From assembly GCA_914767715.1 (NCBI GenBank), contig OU612070.1, positions 22,122,025-22,186,024 on the forward strand: a stretch of DNA of 64,000 nt. Direction: 5' to 3'. The translations under genes were made by a program, and so were the position numbers. This document shows positions 18,182 to 29,939 of this stretch, piece by piece. A model generated the notes under the pieces. That model was given only the letters and a program-made list of their open reading frames with translations, was not told where the DNA came from and did no database searches. The stretch's first letter is position 1. Each line of letters opens with the position of its first letter. This stretch comes from Membranipora membranacea. Lineage: Eukaryota; Bryozoa; Gymnolaemata; Cheilostomatida; Membraniporidae.

Positions 18182-21090
18182 TTGCTCAGTTCATTAAAAG
18201 TATTGGCTGATATTGGTGATTACCTCCTCCTGACCAAACTTTGAACTTCACTCTAGGGAAGTGTATTTATCATGAGTGAACTAAACCCACATATAATTAT
18301 GTATTATACCAATATTAACCCAATGAGCCACAATAAGATTAAAAAAAAAAATTTTTCTCAAAGAAATCTACAAAAAACAGCCGTTACTAACAAAGTAATG
18401 TATCGCACACCTACTTCCCTTAGTCCGATTACTTCCAAATTTCTTTTGGTTATTCAGAATAGGGCTGTCCAGATATGCCGATTTTTGCATCATTGTAAGT
18501 TGCATGCAAGCAAAATGTAACGTGTATATCTGTTTTTTGAAAGTATGCCTGATGTGTGCTTACAGTTGCGCAATACACCAGAGACCTTAGCCTTTGATAT
18601 ACTCTCTTTGTCTAAACAAAGCCTCTTTTATAACAAGCTTTCAATTCAATCGATGTATGAGGCACAAATAATCCTATGTTCCAAATGCAACAAGTACAAT
18701 TATAATCTGCTACTGGTAGCCTAATACGTGATTTCCAAAGATTATAAATTGTTAATACTACATTTTACAAAATATTCTGATCATGACTTAACTGATTCGA
18801 ATTCAGTAATTTAGCAGGAAATCTCATAATTCAACATCAAATGTGGAAATATGTTTTCGGCACAAATGGTCTTGGTTTGTTTCCCATCTTATTTCAATGA
18901 TTAATACTTCAACAAAATTTTTATTCATGTGTAGTTTAGTTGTAATTTCATGTATATATAGGTTTTTTCACCTTTGTCAAACATCTGATCGTCCAGAAAG
19001 TGCTTGAGGTTAATACTATTCAATTGACTTGCTCCACGACCAGTAGAGCCTCCTAAGTCAAGCTACTAGAAGTGCATGGCAAGCTAGTGCAACCATGATG
19101 TGAATGGCTATTATTATTATAATCTCGCATGACACATGCCTCCAAAATATGCTGACTCTGTGTGTTCGGAAAGATCTTCTTTGTAATTTTGTGATGGCTT
19201 ATTTAGTCAACACAAACAGGTATGAATCTTTCAATTTAGAAATTGTGGTTAAAATAGATTATATTTTATTGGCTTCGATTGTTTGATGCAGAAAGCGTGC
19301 TATCAAGAATGAGATGGATTTAAGAGTTGGTGACATACGTTAAGAGTGTCAGTCGCACAACGTGCATGCGTTGGAGGTCATGGGCTTGTCAATTGGGATG
19401 CACGGGTTTCTCTTTGATTACAGGTTATAGCAAGAAGCTGATCTATGAATACTGAATTGCAATCTAACTATTATGATAAATGGAAGGTTACCAAAATATG
19501 TGCATATCTTGGTACTGAGCATAGGGATTCATAAGTTAAAATTGAGATAGGAGCTGGAAAGTGTTTAACACAGCGTAATTCATTATGCTAGCAATATCAA
19601 TTGTAAGCAGAGGCTGTACACACAGCATTCTTCTCATAGAGTGTTATCATGTGTTGCTATTCATAATGAAATATGTAATTGTGTGGCTAATTAAAATTGT
19701 TTTTAAAAACAGGTGCATGAGCTATTGTTTGGTGACAAGATTAAGTCAACATAATCTCATAATTGTGTTGGTTTGTGATGGTTTGTGTTGTCGCAATGTC
19801 TCTCTGTTTAGTCATACAATCAAATGATTTACTATGTAGTGCTCTCATATTTACAGGTAGGCATACTAGTAGTGATTGCTGATTTATTTACTTATAGAGG
19901 CTTACAAAAGGATGGCTAATAATTTAGGTTAGCACAATACGATTTTGAATATTATCATGAGCTAAGGCCCCTGTAACTCTTTGCTCTCTGTATGGCGTCA
20001 AAGCCATTCACACAGTGAGCAATATCCTCATGACAGTAGATGCCATAGTAAAAACTTTTCATACTGTGATTCATCTGGATACCCAACAAACCATATTGAC
20101 TTCAAGCTGTTGATGGCATAACTCAAAACTGCAAAAAAAAATCCCTCCCCTGCCTTCTCTGGTCTTCACCTGATTGATTTGATTGATTTATAACATATCA
20201 CAGACAATATTACCAGGGCTCTCAACCACTCAGGTTTAGCCCGAGTTACTGAGATTTTTGGGTTCAACTCAGGCTTCTCAGGGGATTTTAGAATGTGAGC
20301 TAAAAACTCAGATTTTGCTTGCTGGCAGAGATGAATAATATATAAACAATGCTAAATGTTGCCTTACAATAATTTATGTCTTATTATTAATGAATGATCA
20401 GGTATTAGATACTAGTTGTGATAAGCAATGCTCTCACTGTGCTGCTTATTCAAGTCATTTATGTGACATTGATATGGCTAAATTCCAATTTGCATTTGAG
20501 AATGCTTTTAAAATTTAGCTTGTAATGAACTTGACATGATTGAATGAATCTAGTCTTTAATTTGAATATCAACACATTACACCCCAACTTGCCTTTCTGT
20601 CGAAGCATTTCGGTTCAGACTGAGATGACATGCATATTTTATCACAGGGTCAACACTGCTCGATGTTTTAAGCAGATGGTTGGACATTTATATCATTGGA
20701 AGGTGGCAAAATAATGCACTTTCCCAGGAGAGTGTTATCTGCTTGTTTAATAGCCGATAGATTGACTTTTAGCTTGGCAGCGTCTTAATATTGAGAAGCC
20801 ATGTTCTCGGGCATTACTAATAATATCCAAAGTGATCGCATCTAAATTATTTTTTGGTGTGGATAGTTGTGACAGCCCATTGAAATAATTAATTTATCGG
20901 TGACAAGGAATTTGCAACTGCATTGTCAATTTGTTCAAGTGGTGTTTTCTGATGGTTGCTGACAGCAGCTCAGAATTGGTCTGCTTGTTGTTGAAGTCGC
21001 TTTCTTTATTTATCGCGTTTGCCTCTTATTGTGTACTCTATTCTAGATCACTTTGCTTGCACTGCTAATTTTTGGCAGAGATGAATAATA

Positions 21091-21472
21091 AAGATAACAT
21101 CAAACTTTTGCATGAGAATTATGTGTGGTATTTGTTGTGGGTATTTGATTTCATTTATGATAAGCTATGCTCTTACTGCACTGCCAATCCCAGTGAATTG
21201 CGAAATTGATTATTATGGCTAAATAGAAATTTGAATTTTAGGAATGTTAAAAAAACTGATTTTGCGGGTGAACCGGATAAATCCAGGCAACATCAAACTT
21301 TTGCATGAGAACAATGTGTGGTATTTGTTGTGGGTATTTGATTTCATTTGTGATAAGCTATGCTCTTATTGCATCGCCAACCCCAGTGATTTGCAAACAG
21401 ATTATTATGGCTAAATAGAAATTTGAACTTTAGGATTGTTAAAAAAATGCAGGTGAGCTGGATAAATCCGGG
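21091..21472. repeat. Two-copy tandem repeat, unit about 200 bp
   Basis: AACATCAAACTTTTGCATGAGAA begins both units (21091 and 21291). Both continue through GTGTGGTATTTGTTGTGGGTATTTGATTTCATTT and end near AAATCC(A/G)GGCAA. A weaker third copy with the same GGCAGAGATGAATAAT lead lies at about 20323. No function is apparent. Confidence 0.75.
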
Positions 21473-21842
21473 CAATGATTTCAATAGCATCACATTACAT
21501 CAATTATTATGCCTTTCTACCCTGGCGGCTCGATTCGTCAGCCTTTAAATCAATATTTTTACAAACACATTTTTACATCAAGGGGATTCATTTTCACCTG
21601 TGGCGATGGCCTTGGTTAGTCCATCCATATGATTTGGTTCATCCGGATCAAATCTGAAATTATTTACGATTTTATGTTTACAACAAATGCTCTAGGTTTT
21701 TATTGATTTACTTGCTATCACAAATATGAAATGTTGCGAGAAAAGGATGCATATACTTTGTCATTAAAGGAGCTTGCTTCTAATGTATGGAACTTGCATT
21801 TGGGGGCATCGCTCTAGAAAATTTTGTATGATGTGATGCTCA

Positions 21843-22139
21843 TCAGCAAAACAGCACAATAATATCGAGGTCGCCTACGTCAAGCCTCAAATTCTTGGCA
21901 ACATTAAAAACTTTTCTTAGTAATTTCTTGTCTATGGTACGTATGCTCGCGTTCAAAACAGGCAGACAATACATCAAGAGGGAAACTACAAAAATGTTGA
22001 ACATCACGGAAGCTAATGGCTTTGTACTTAGATGCAACATTTTTTTAACAACATACATTCTTTGACTTGCTTTGCCAGATATTATTTGCACATAATCTTC
22101 AAATCTCAGGTATTTCACCTGACAATTTTTCGGTGCCAT
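21843..22139 (-). pseudogene. LINE reverse-transcriptase C-terminal fragment
   Basis: The frame reads LRFEDYVQIISGKASQRMYV, then STKPLASVMFNIFVVSLLMYCLPVLNASI and a basic tail with DVGDLDIIVLF. This is the typical thumb/C-terminal part of CR1/L2-like LINE ORF2 proteins, in which a region about tracking objects of the form W..Y...I..KA.QR follows the polymerase core. The catalytic YADD region is absent. It is a 5'-truncated remnant, unrelated at sequence level to the intact LINE at 5761-10188. Confidence 0.6.
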
Positions 22140-22149
22140 CTCAGACGTA

Positions 22150-23017
22150 CCCTCAGCTGTTTATGGTCAGGGTGTTTTACACGTTTAAAATACCACTATG
22201 GGACATGCTAGTATCAAAACTCAGGTGAACACATCGCCTAGCAGTGAACAACAGCGCGCTTAATGACTGCGATATCTCACCATCTAACCAAGAGACTCGG
22301 AATTGATGCCCACTATTATCACATTGTTGTTCACTGGATTGGCCTATCACATATGAATGTTGTATACTGAACTTTTGATTTAAATTTCAATTCCTTACTC
22401 TCATTCTTTGATTCTATGCCCTCTTGATGGCATTCCCTCTTGATCTGTTCTGCTAAACTTTGCTTGTTTGCCATATTATTCTTATTGACGCTACACTATC
22501 TACAATGGAGAACACATGAAGGTGCAGTAGGACGTGGATGATCCTAGAAGTTAGAACTTTGGTTAAAACTTTCCATACTATGCAGTGAGGGCTCCAGACC
22601 CCAGGGTAGTTCAACGGTATCAATACATCTTGAGTAAAGTTTTCTAGATGCATGTAACCATGAGCGATAATTTGATAAACCTAACTGATTTTTAGTTTGT
22701 GGCACTATCTCAGGGGCCAGGACAGTTCGCAGCTAATGTGAAAGTTATATTTCAGATCGATATCGTAGGAAGGGTGATTTGATTGGCATAACAGACGGGT
22801 GTTTGATTGGCTGCTCATGCAGGACTATAACACCCCCTTACAACCGATTTATACAGGTTTAATATTTGCACAAACATCTTCATTTCGACCAATCCTCAAG
22901 ATTATTGCCTATATAATTAGGAATAAGGTTGATTGGAATGTGATATTGGCGCCGGTTTCAACTCAAAGGTATCATTTATGTCTTTGGATTATGAGCTAGT
23001 CACATTATTCTGAAAGC
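22150..23017. repeat. Spacer repeat shared with 52470-53260, 34860-35520 and 60890-61280
   Basis: The segment starting AACACATCGCCTAGCAGTGAA and running through GGTATCAATACATCTTGAG to the TTTAATATTTGCACAAACATC block occurs in both units. Open frames in it (22453-22653 and 22799-22999) are shared because the DNA is duplicated, not because of evident coding constraint: they shift or break between copies. Bases 22874-23017 are repeated at 24486-24650. Confidence 0.6.
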
Positions 23018-23064
23018 AATAGACAGTTTTCTGAGCTCTGATTTAGGCCTCAATTTGGAGTTGT

Positions 23065-23485
23065 CCTCTCTCCAGTTTGGTACTTTTAACCCACGCCGCA
23101 TAGGAAAAATGTGTTGAAAAGAGGGTTATCTTGAAAACCGCTTATAAGAGGATAAAAATTGTTTTTGATTCAGAATCTGCAACATTGAAAACTCATATGG
23201 ACATAGTTTGGGAAAAAATTTAGTATTTGGATAGTCAATTATAGCATTTTCCGCCTGTTTTGCGGACAATTTGGCTGAATCTTTCATGAGTTTTGTCACT
23301 AAAATTAAGATCTATCAACATTCAAGCCTCGAATGATTTGGAAACCCTGTTTCACAGGGTTTTCAATGGTGCAGACTCTTAATCAATAATCATTTTTATC
23401 CTAACATTAGCGGTTTTCAATATAACCCTCTTTCAACAGGTTTTTCGTATGCGGCGTGGGTTAAAAGTACCAAACTGGAGAGAGG
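23065..23485. mobile_element. Foldback/MITE element with long inverted ends
   Basis: The left end CCTCTCTCCAGTTTGGTA is matched inverted at the right end (CCAAACTGGAGAGAGG at 23470-23485). The inverted similarity continues for about 120 bases, including ACTTTTAACCCACGCCGCATA and GAAAACCGCT. The loop has no coding capacity. No target duplication is evident (TTGT on the left, CCCTTGG on the right). The right flank resumes repeat sequence also seen at 35787. Confidence 0.75.
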
Positions 23486-23954
23486 CCCTTGGGTAAAATT
23501 ATGACTTGCAACCGGTCAAAGTAAAACTAAATTCTGCAGATATAGTCTTATTTCCATGGGTAAAAAGAAGGGGTTCATAGGTTGGCAGATGCAGAGGCAG
23601 GACACAGATTTTCATGGCATCACCCCACAATTTCTAGAAGATAAATAAGGAAGACATCTGCACTGACTAAGCACTCACCTGTATTTTACTGTCTTATCTA
23701 TGTCTCCTTGGAGTACACCAAATGACCAAATGGCCATGTGTTATACGATTACCAGCAGTACAACAGATCAATGTTAGCCTGTGTAAATAAGCAGCTACTG
23801 AAAATTACTGCAAACTATTACAAAATGGCAAATCACGATCAACCGCAAACATCACTATTTTTGTTACGCGCCACTGCACAAGCATGAGCACTTTATCATT
23901 ACTGGCTCTCACTACAGATTTTGTTCGTGACAAACAAGGTTTTGTTTGTAAGAG
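23486..23954. repeat. Second copy of the left-edge repeat
   Basis: Bases 23546-23830 match 220-500. The preceding GCCCTTGGGTAAAATTATGAC matches 35787. No gene is seen. Confidence 0.6.
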
Positions 23955-24440
23955 TTATCTTCCCAAACTGCTATAAAATTCATTACATTGACTGTTAATT
24001 GTTAATTGTGCAATATTTATTTGGTGACAAATCGCAAACCAGCTAGAGGGAAAAGGTCTCTTTGTGGTTCTACACATGGATGGCCTGTATTTATCTATTT
24101 TTGCTCTACGAGCAGACTTTTTCATTGTATTTATTTCAATACGAGAGTTCAGGTGGTGATGATTGTCTTTGGCTATATTGGTGAAGTTTTCACTGCAAGA
24201 GGCGTGCAGGAAAGTTGAGATGATTTGCAGTGCTACATTGCCAAGCCTCTGTTCATAGTTGTCAGTGAAGGGCATCAAAATCTGACTAAGAGAGCGCTGG
24301 ATCCTCTCAAATCTTGTTTTGTCAGTGTCTGATAGCACACTGTACCATGCAGGGCGGGCGTAGGCGATTGAATACTTAATATTAGCTACTTCGAAGGCTT
24401 TCAGGCCACCGCAGGCGGCTTGATATAGGATTTTCCGATT
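23955..24440 (-). pseudogene. LINE ORF2 C-terminal tail remnant
   Basis: The minus strand encodes AYARPAWYSV-like then MLSDTDKTRFERIQRSLSQI, LQIIST and a Cys/Arg-rich end with CRTTKR. This is the usual tail of CR1/L2-like ORF2 proteins. Degraded versions in the opposite orientation occur at 28570-28690 and 54300-54420. It is an inactive fragment. Confidence 0.65.
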
Positions 24441-24485
24441 TGGCTAGGAATCCACTCACAAACAAGTTTTGGAAGCAGAATTACA

Positions 24486-24650
24486 AAAACATCTTCATTT
24501 CGATCAATCCTCAAGATTATTGCCTATATAATTAGGAATAATGTTGATTGGAATGTGATATTGGCGCCAGTTTCAACTCAAAGGTATCATTTGTGTCTTT
24601 GGATTATGAGCTAGTCACATTGTTCTGAAAGCAATCCTATTTGATCAAAC
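24486..24650. repeat. 165-bp block repeated at 22874 and 53114, inverted at 28330 and 29245
   Basis: The block begins ACATCTTCATTTCGATCAATCC and ends TTCTGAAAGCAATCC. Inverted copies lie at about 28335-28480, 29245-29400 and, in unit 2, 54035-54170 and 54970-55110. It sits directly left of the R2-like insertion and reads on into 27580 when compared with 53277-53279. Confidence 0.75.
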
Positions 24651-24652
24651 AG

Positions 24653-26790
24653 GGCAGTTTAGACCAATATCACTGCTAAATGTAGAAGGCAAGATATTCT
24701 TCAGCGTTCTGGCAAAACGCCTCACAGATTATCTTATGAACAATGGATTCATTGATCCATCAGTTCAGAAGGCAGGCATCCCAGGATTCCCTGGATGTCT
24801 TGAGCATGTGAGCATGATTTGGTCAGCAATAAAGTCTGCTAAACAAGCAAAATCGAACCTTGAGGTAATCTGGTTGGATTTGGCGAATGCCTATGGTTCT
24901 GTACCGCACAGCATAATTGACCTCGCACTATCACACTTCTGGGTGCCCGACAGGCTAAGGGTTATGGTTGAGCGCTACTATAAAAAGTTCAAAATGCGAT
25001 TCACTACTAAGAACTTTACCACGAGCTGGCAAGAGCTGGCAGTAGGCATCCCTATGGGATGTGCTATATCACCTTTGCTATTCGTTATGGTGATGGAGAT
25101 AGTTATACGGAATTCGCAAGGCAATGTGAATGGGATCCAGGTTGCGAATAACCAGATACTACCGCCGATAAGGGCCTTTATGGACGATATTACAATAATA
25201 TCACCAGATAAGGCCCAGGTTGTAGCTTCAATCGATAGACTGCATGAGTTGATAGAGAGATGTGCGATGCGATTCAAACCTAGCAAGAGCCGGTCCCTGT
25301 CTTTGTGTAAAGGCAAACCTGTACCAAATACCTACTTCATAGGAACAGAGCGTATTCCCACGCTTGCAGAGCAGCCTGTGAAGAGCTTAGGAAGATGGTA
25401 TAGTTTACCGATCACAGACAGGTTTCGCGGAAACGAGGTGAAAAAGCAACTCATTACAGGGCTGGACGCGATTGAAAAATGTGGTCTGTCTGGCAAATAC
25501 AAAGCCTGGATTCTCAACTTTGCACTCATGCCTCGAATTCTGTGGCCTCTGACAGTTTATGATATTCCGCTAACACCAGTTGAGAGAATGGAGCAAATGA
25601 TTAACAAGCACATGCGTAAGTGGCTTGGAGTTCCAAGGAGCTTCAACACTAATGCACTGTATGCCAGTTCGTTTACTCTTTCACTACCTATGAAATCGCT
25701 TGTGGAAGAGTACAAAACATCAAAGGCGAGACTGGATATGATGTTGAACGAGTCACCAGACCAGGTGATAAGGGAATGTGCTCCAACACTTGACACTGGT
25801 AAAAAATGGTCTGTCACAGAGACTGTCAGAGATGCCAAATCTCGACTGGAGATAAGTGAGATTGTGGGTGCTGTGACAACTGCACGTCATGGCATCGGCT
25901 GGGAAGCAAACCGGTGGTTCTCAAAGGAAAGCCCAAAGGTTAGACGGGAGATGGTAGTTGATGAGGTGCGCAAGATGGAAGAGGAGCGCCGCCAGACACA
26001 AGCTGTAGGCCAAGCCCAACAAGGCAGGTGGACTTGTTGGGAGTCTGTTGAGCAGCGTCAGCTCAAATGGACAGAATTGTGGTCGATGGAGCCACAAAGG
26101 ATCAGCTTTCTGGTTGGTGCAGCTTATGATCAACTACCGACCCCGGCAAACCTGGAACGCTGGAATTTGACCGAGAACTCGAAATGCGCCGAGTGCTCGG
26201 CTAAGGGCACACTTCGACATATACTGTCGAATTGCCAACAGAGCCTGGGAAGATACACGTATAGGCATAATCAAGTCCTGAAAGTGTTGTGTAAATATGT
26301 CACGGAGAAGTGTGAATATGCTAATGCTGGTGGTGAAGCGCGTGAAAAGATTTTGCGCAAAAAGGGATTGATGAACAGCGGAGAATGGCAGGTGAGATGC
26401 GACCTCACAGAGCAGCTCAACATGCCACAGCATATTGTGATCACGAACCAAAGACCAGACTTAATTGTTTGGTCTGACAAAGAAAAAGCACTAATACTGA
26501 TGGAATTGACGGTGCCTTGGGAAGAAAATCTCTCATATGCGCATGAGAGAAAACTGACAAGATACGAAGATCTGGTCACACAATGCCAAGACAAAGGTTG
26601 GAATTGCGAATTATTCGCAGTGGAAGTTGGCTGCCGTGGATTCATGGCTAGATCAGCTACCAAATTTCTGACCAGAGTTGGGCTTTCAGGAAGAGCACTC
26701 AAACAAGCCACAAAAAGCATAGTACATGAGGCAGTAAGCGCATCTGCATGGATATGGCAACAGCACTGTGTGAAGACAAAAGCTAAGTAA
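24653..26790 (+). pseudogene. R2-like reverse transcriptase with zinc knuckle and restriction-like endonuclease, N-terminally truncated
   Basis: Coding similarity begins before the ATG at 24736, with QFRPISLLNVEGKIFFSVLAK, so the true N-terminus is missing. Counting from that ATG, the motifs are WLDLANAYGSVPH (46-58), GIPMGCAISPLLF (104-116) and catalytic FMDD (148-151). A CCHC knuckle with spacing C-x2-C-x8-H-x4-C lies at 484-500. The restriction-like nuclease shows RPDLIVW (573-579) and ELTVPWE (590-596). The 684-codon frame has no internal stop, so the insertion is young. Short minus-strand frames within it are shadows. Autonomous function is unlikely without the lost 5' part. Confidence 0.9.
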
Positions 26791-27579
26791 TCCTATTACT
26801 TGTAAGCTGGGGTTTAACACACTCACTTTGTTTTGTGGAGTTGGCCAGCATTTAATTCCTTTTGTTATAATCCTTGTAAGGATTAGAATGAGGGGATTAA
26901 GTGATGATAAGCAAATTGCTTGGGGTAGAAGGCTAAGCAAGATTATGCCTTTAATACTCAAATTAAAGTAGTTTAATCTCTGCAGAGTGAAAATCAAAGT
27001 GAGTCTGAGTTAGATCTAAGGTTTTACAAACATAGGATTAAAAGCTTGGCCCTCGCATAAAAGGCAGGCAGAGCGAGACAGGAAATCACAGTCAGCCCAC
27101 TGGCTGTAGCGCAAACAAGTCATCTCTCTGACTTGTGTATGAGTTGTACTATGCTCAATGTGGTGAATTTGAGTAGCGAACGAGTGGCACGTGGGGCGGG
27201 TGCCTTGACGATAGCGACTTTGCGCCGATGAGTTGATGGAAAGCAAACCTCCCTGCACTGGTTTGGCTTAGAGTATAAGCATGAGAGTGATGGGGCGAAC
27301 ATTGTTGCACTGAAACAATGAAGAGTTGGCAGCCTCCCTGGTTGCGCAACAGCGTAAACACACCAATTATGTCAAACCACCGAAACTGACAAAATGCACT
27401 GAGGGATCGATGAGATTGATTGAGATGCTCAGCAACACACAGGGGTGGCTTCATGCTGCTGGGGCCGGCCATGAGGAGGTTGTACTAGAGAAGGCCTCGA
27501 AACAGCGTTTGACTCATGGTTTCTAGCTGAAGACCTGTGTGTTGTGCAGTGGTATGCGCACCACTGTATGTTGTATCCC
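26791..27579 (+). other. 3' UTR of the R2-like element
   Basis: The noncoding tail runs from the stop codon to the blunt 3' junction. It has GAAACAATGAAGAG at about 27312 and no poly-A. Open frames here on the minus strand (27016-27472) have no domains and are not supported. Confidence 0.6.
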
Positions 27580-29004
27580 TATCAATTGCGGGAATATATC
27601 ACTTTATGGTGTAATAATAGACCAGTAAATTAAAAAAGCTGTTAAGACCAGTCGGGATCAGGGCAGGATATTTATCTCAACCGGCTTCAACTATTGGGTG
27701 TAATTTGGTGCCTGTCAGTAGAATTTTGAATCAGAAAGTATTTGCTCTCTTGTACAATATAATGAAGTGGGAGATTAGTGCTGCTATTGCGACCTTTTTC
27801 TCTACCATACAACATTGAAAACTGAAATCTGAGGGCGGGCAGGAGTAGGGTTAAGTAGCTAATAAGCACACAACTGTTGAAGTTAATGAGTTTTCGTAGG
27901 TGGTTTTGGGTGATAAAGAATGGTGTTTGAAAAGCTGCACTACTCTTGAATTGGTACAAGGCCCAGAAATGCATAAAGCCCTAGCATTATAATTCTTATG
28001 TGCCCTTTGTTGTCCGTGACCAGCTGCTGTCGCTTCAATCACATCGCATATTGTGTCGCGATTCCCTGCTATTTAGGTGACACAGATGCCTGTCATATAT
28101 GTTCGTGATTATATGAAAGCTGTTTGAAAATTACAGAATATCCAAAATATGATGGAAATTTTTATTTGATTGTGATTCCCTGTTGTTATTTATATTCTTA
28201 TGCTGTTTCTGTATCAGGAACGCTGATATACAATGCAAATTGCACACATAGCATCCTTTGCATGGATTTGAAAGCAAATCTGGCTATGTACTCCCAAATT
28301 ACTATTTGACAAACAGATTAGTCTAGGATTGCCTTCAGAACAATGTGACTAGCTCATGATCCAAAGACATGAATGATATGTTTGAGTTTAAACTGGTGCC
28401 AATATCACATTCCTATCAACATTATCCCTTTTTATATAGGCAATAATCTTGACGATGGATTGAAATGAAGATGTTTTTGTAGTTCAGCTTAATTAATTTG
28501 TCAGAAGAAAAGGTAGCTTTTGGATTCCTAGCCAAATTGAAAAAGCCTGAAAGCCTTGTATGTAGCTAATATTAGGTCTGTAATCGCCCACGCCCGCCTT
28601 GCATGGTACAATATGCTATCGGACATTGTAAAAACAAGACTAGAGCGGGTCCAGCATTCTGTTATTCGGATTACGCAGCCATTCTCATAACATTACATAC
28701 CTACATTGCCATGCATGGTCCAGCATTAAAATAAAAATTTATATCGCTTGTTGTGTTGCGATTCCTTGCCATTGAGGTAACATGGGTATGCCTTTTTCGT
28801 AATTGAATGGAAGCTGCTTTGAAATTACAGAATATCAAAAATATGATGAAATATTTGATTTTATTGTGATTCCCTGTTGTTATTTATATTCTAATGGTGT
28901 TTCTGTATGGAAACACTAATACACAGCGCAGAATTCAAACATAACAAACATTGCATGGATTTGTAGGCAAGCCTAACTAAGTCTTGATCAAAAAAGGATG
29001 ATTC
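27580..29004. repeat. Spacer shared with unit 2 (53279-54726), LINE tail debris
   Basis: The two copies align throughout. Bases 28570-28690 encode on the plus strand the degraded LINE tail IAHARLAWYNMLSD followed by KTRLERVQHSVIRI and a stop. The frames at 27687-27974 and 53386-53673 are shared but carry no known domain, and I do not call them genes. Two related subunits are visible, each with GATTCCCTGTTGTTATTTATATTCT (about 28160 and 28870). Confidence 0.6.
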
Positions 29005-29226
29005 AAATCATATGTCCTATCACTTGACACATCCCGAAGCATGGGCGGCAAAATTTTAGTGCCTTATCGACGAAGCTCTCTCTTTTCAGGTACGTCGAAG
29101 CACATCTAGGGGCCAACCAATGCACGGGTAGGTGATGGACCGCAGTGGGATTCGTACCCTAGACCTTCAACATGTGCATGCTGAAGTCCGGCGCTCTAAT
29201 CAACTGAGCCACCTCATACTCTTCCC
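29005..29226 (-). mobile_element. tRNA-derived SINE, unit 1 copy
   Basis: The element is flanked by AAAAAGGATGATTC (28991-29004) and AAAAGAGATGATTC (29227-29240), a 14-bp target duplication with one or two changes. On the minus strand the 5' head carries an A box (TGGCTCAGTTGATTAGAGC) and a near-perfect B box (GGTACGAATCCC), with a CTTCA/TTGAAG stem between. About 130 bp of unrelated body follows. A functional tRNA is unlikely because the acceptor stem does not close. It was inserted before the duplication, since unit 2 has it at the same place. Confidence 0.75.
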
Positions 29227-29240
29227 AAAAGAGATGATTC

Positions 29241-29939
29241 TAGGATGGCTTTCAGAACAATGTAACTAACTCATAATCCAAAAAAAAAAGAATGATACAT
29301 TTGAGTTTAAACTGGTGCCAATATCACATTCCAATCAAGATTATCCCTAATTACATAGGCAATAATCTTGAGGATTGAAATGATGGTGTTTTTCTAATTC
29401 TGCTTCCAAAAATTAAATCGAAAAGGTAGGTTTTGGATCCCCATATCAAGCCACAAGCATCGATTAAAATTTTTAGCTCAGACTGAACCTTTGTTAGAGA
29501 GTGCTTACTTTTGAGTAACCTCTATCCCCCTCCCATCTATGTAAGAGTGCAAGATGATCGCTAAGCTGATATTATTGGATTTGATACCCCTTCAGTCAAA
29601 TGCTGCAGGGTTTTGTTGGGCAGTCATGTCTGCAATGTCGATCTTGAGTAGTCCCAATTCATGGCCATTGAGCCAACATTGACACCTTGTCAAGTTGGGT
29701 GACAGGAATCAGTGGCGGATTTGCCACTTCGCCACTGCCAGCCATGGTGGGACTCTACTATCCACTCAAAAAAGCAAAAAATTCTGCTTATTTTGGTGAA
29801 AACTGCATCAAAATTGATTGAACAGTTCTTGTTCAGTAGAAATTTCAGTTTTTTGTTTACTAGTCACTATGACAACCATGAAAAACCATAATTGACTCGT
29901 TGTGTTTAGTCCCAATATAGATGTATTGTAATACATGAT
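29241..29939. other. Duplicated spacer without genes
   Basis: This matches 54963-55657. It contains the inverted 165-bp block (29245-29420) and otherwise low-complexity spacer. No gene is seen. Confidence 0.5.

Larger units (their letters stand above)
18182..22140. other. Gene-free stretch with a local 200-bp repeat
   Basis: No convincing gene is seen on either strand over about 4 kb. Open frames are short and without domains. The region is not matched elsewhere in the window except at its right end. A repeat occurs at 21091-21294 and 21295-21472, with an older relative at about 20320-20560. Confidence 0.5.
24651..27579 (+). mobile_element. 5'-truncated R2-like (RLE-type) retrotransposon
   Basis: Unit 2 supplies the empty site: GATCAAAC at 53277 runs with one intervening T into TATCAATTGCGG at 53279, whereas here the two halves are separated by 2,929 bp. 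There is no target duplication and no poly-A. The element starts mid reverse transcriptase and includes about 790 bp of 3' UTR after the stop. Blunt junctions, 5' truncation and a restriction-like endonuclease fit the R2/NeSL/Hero side of the LINE tree. The insertion is not in rDNA. Confidence 0.85.

Noticed and set aside
23955-24338. Independent small protein gene
   Set aside because: The sequence is the usual C-terminal tail of CR1/L2-like LINE ORF2, and decayed copies lie nearby in the opposite direction.
27687-27974. Minus-strand ORF conserved at 53386-53673
   Set aside because: The conservation is explained by the segmental duplication. There is no domain, and it sits in repeat sequence beside LINE debris.
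29150-29222. Functional tRNA gene (Leu- or Ser-like)
   Set aside because: The B box is imperfect, there is no closed acceptor stem, and flanking target duplications show that it is the head of a SINE.
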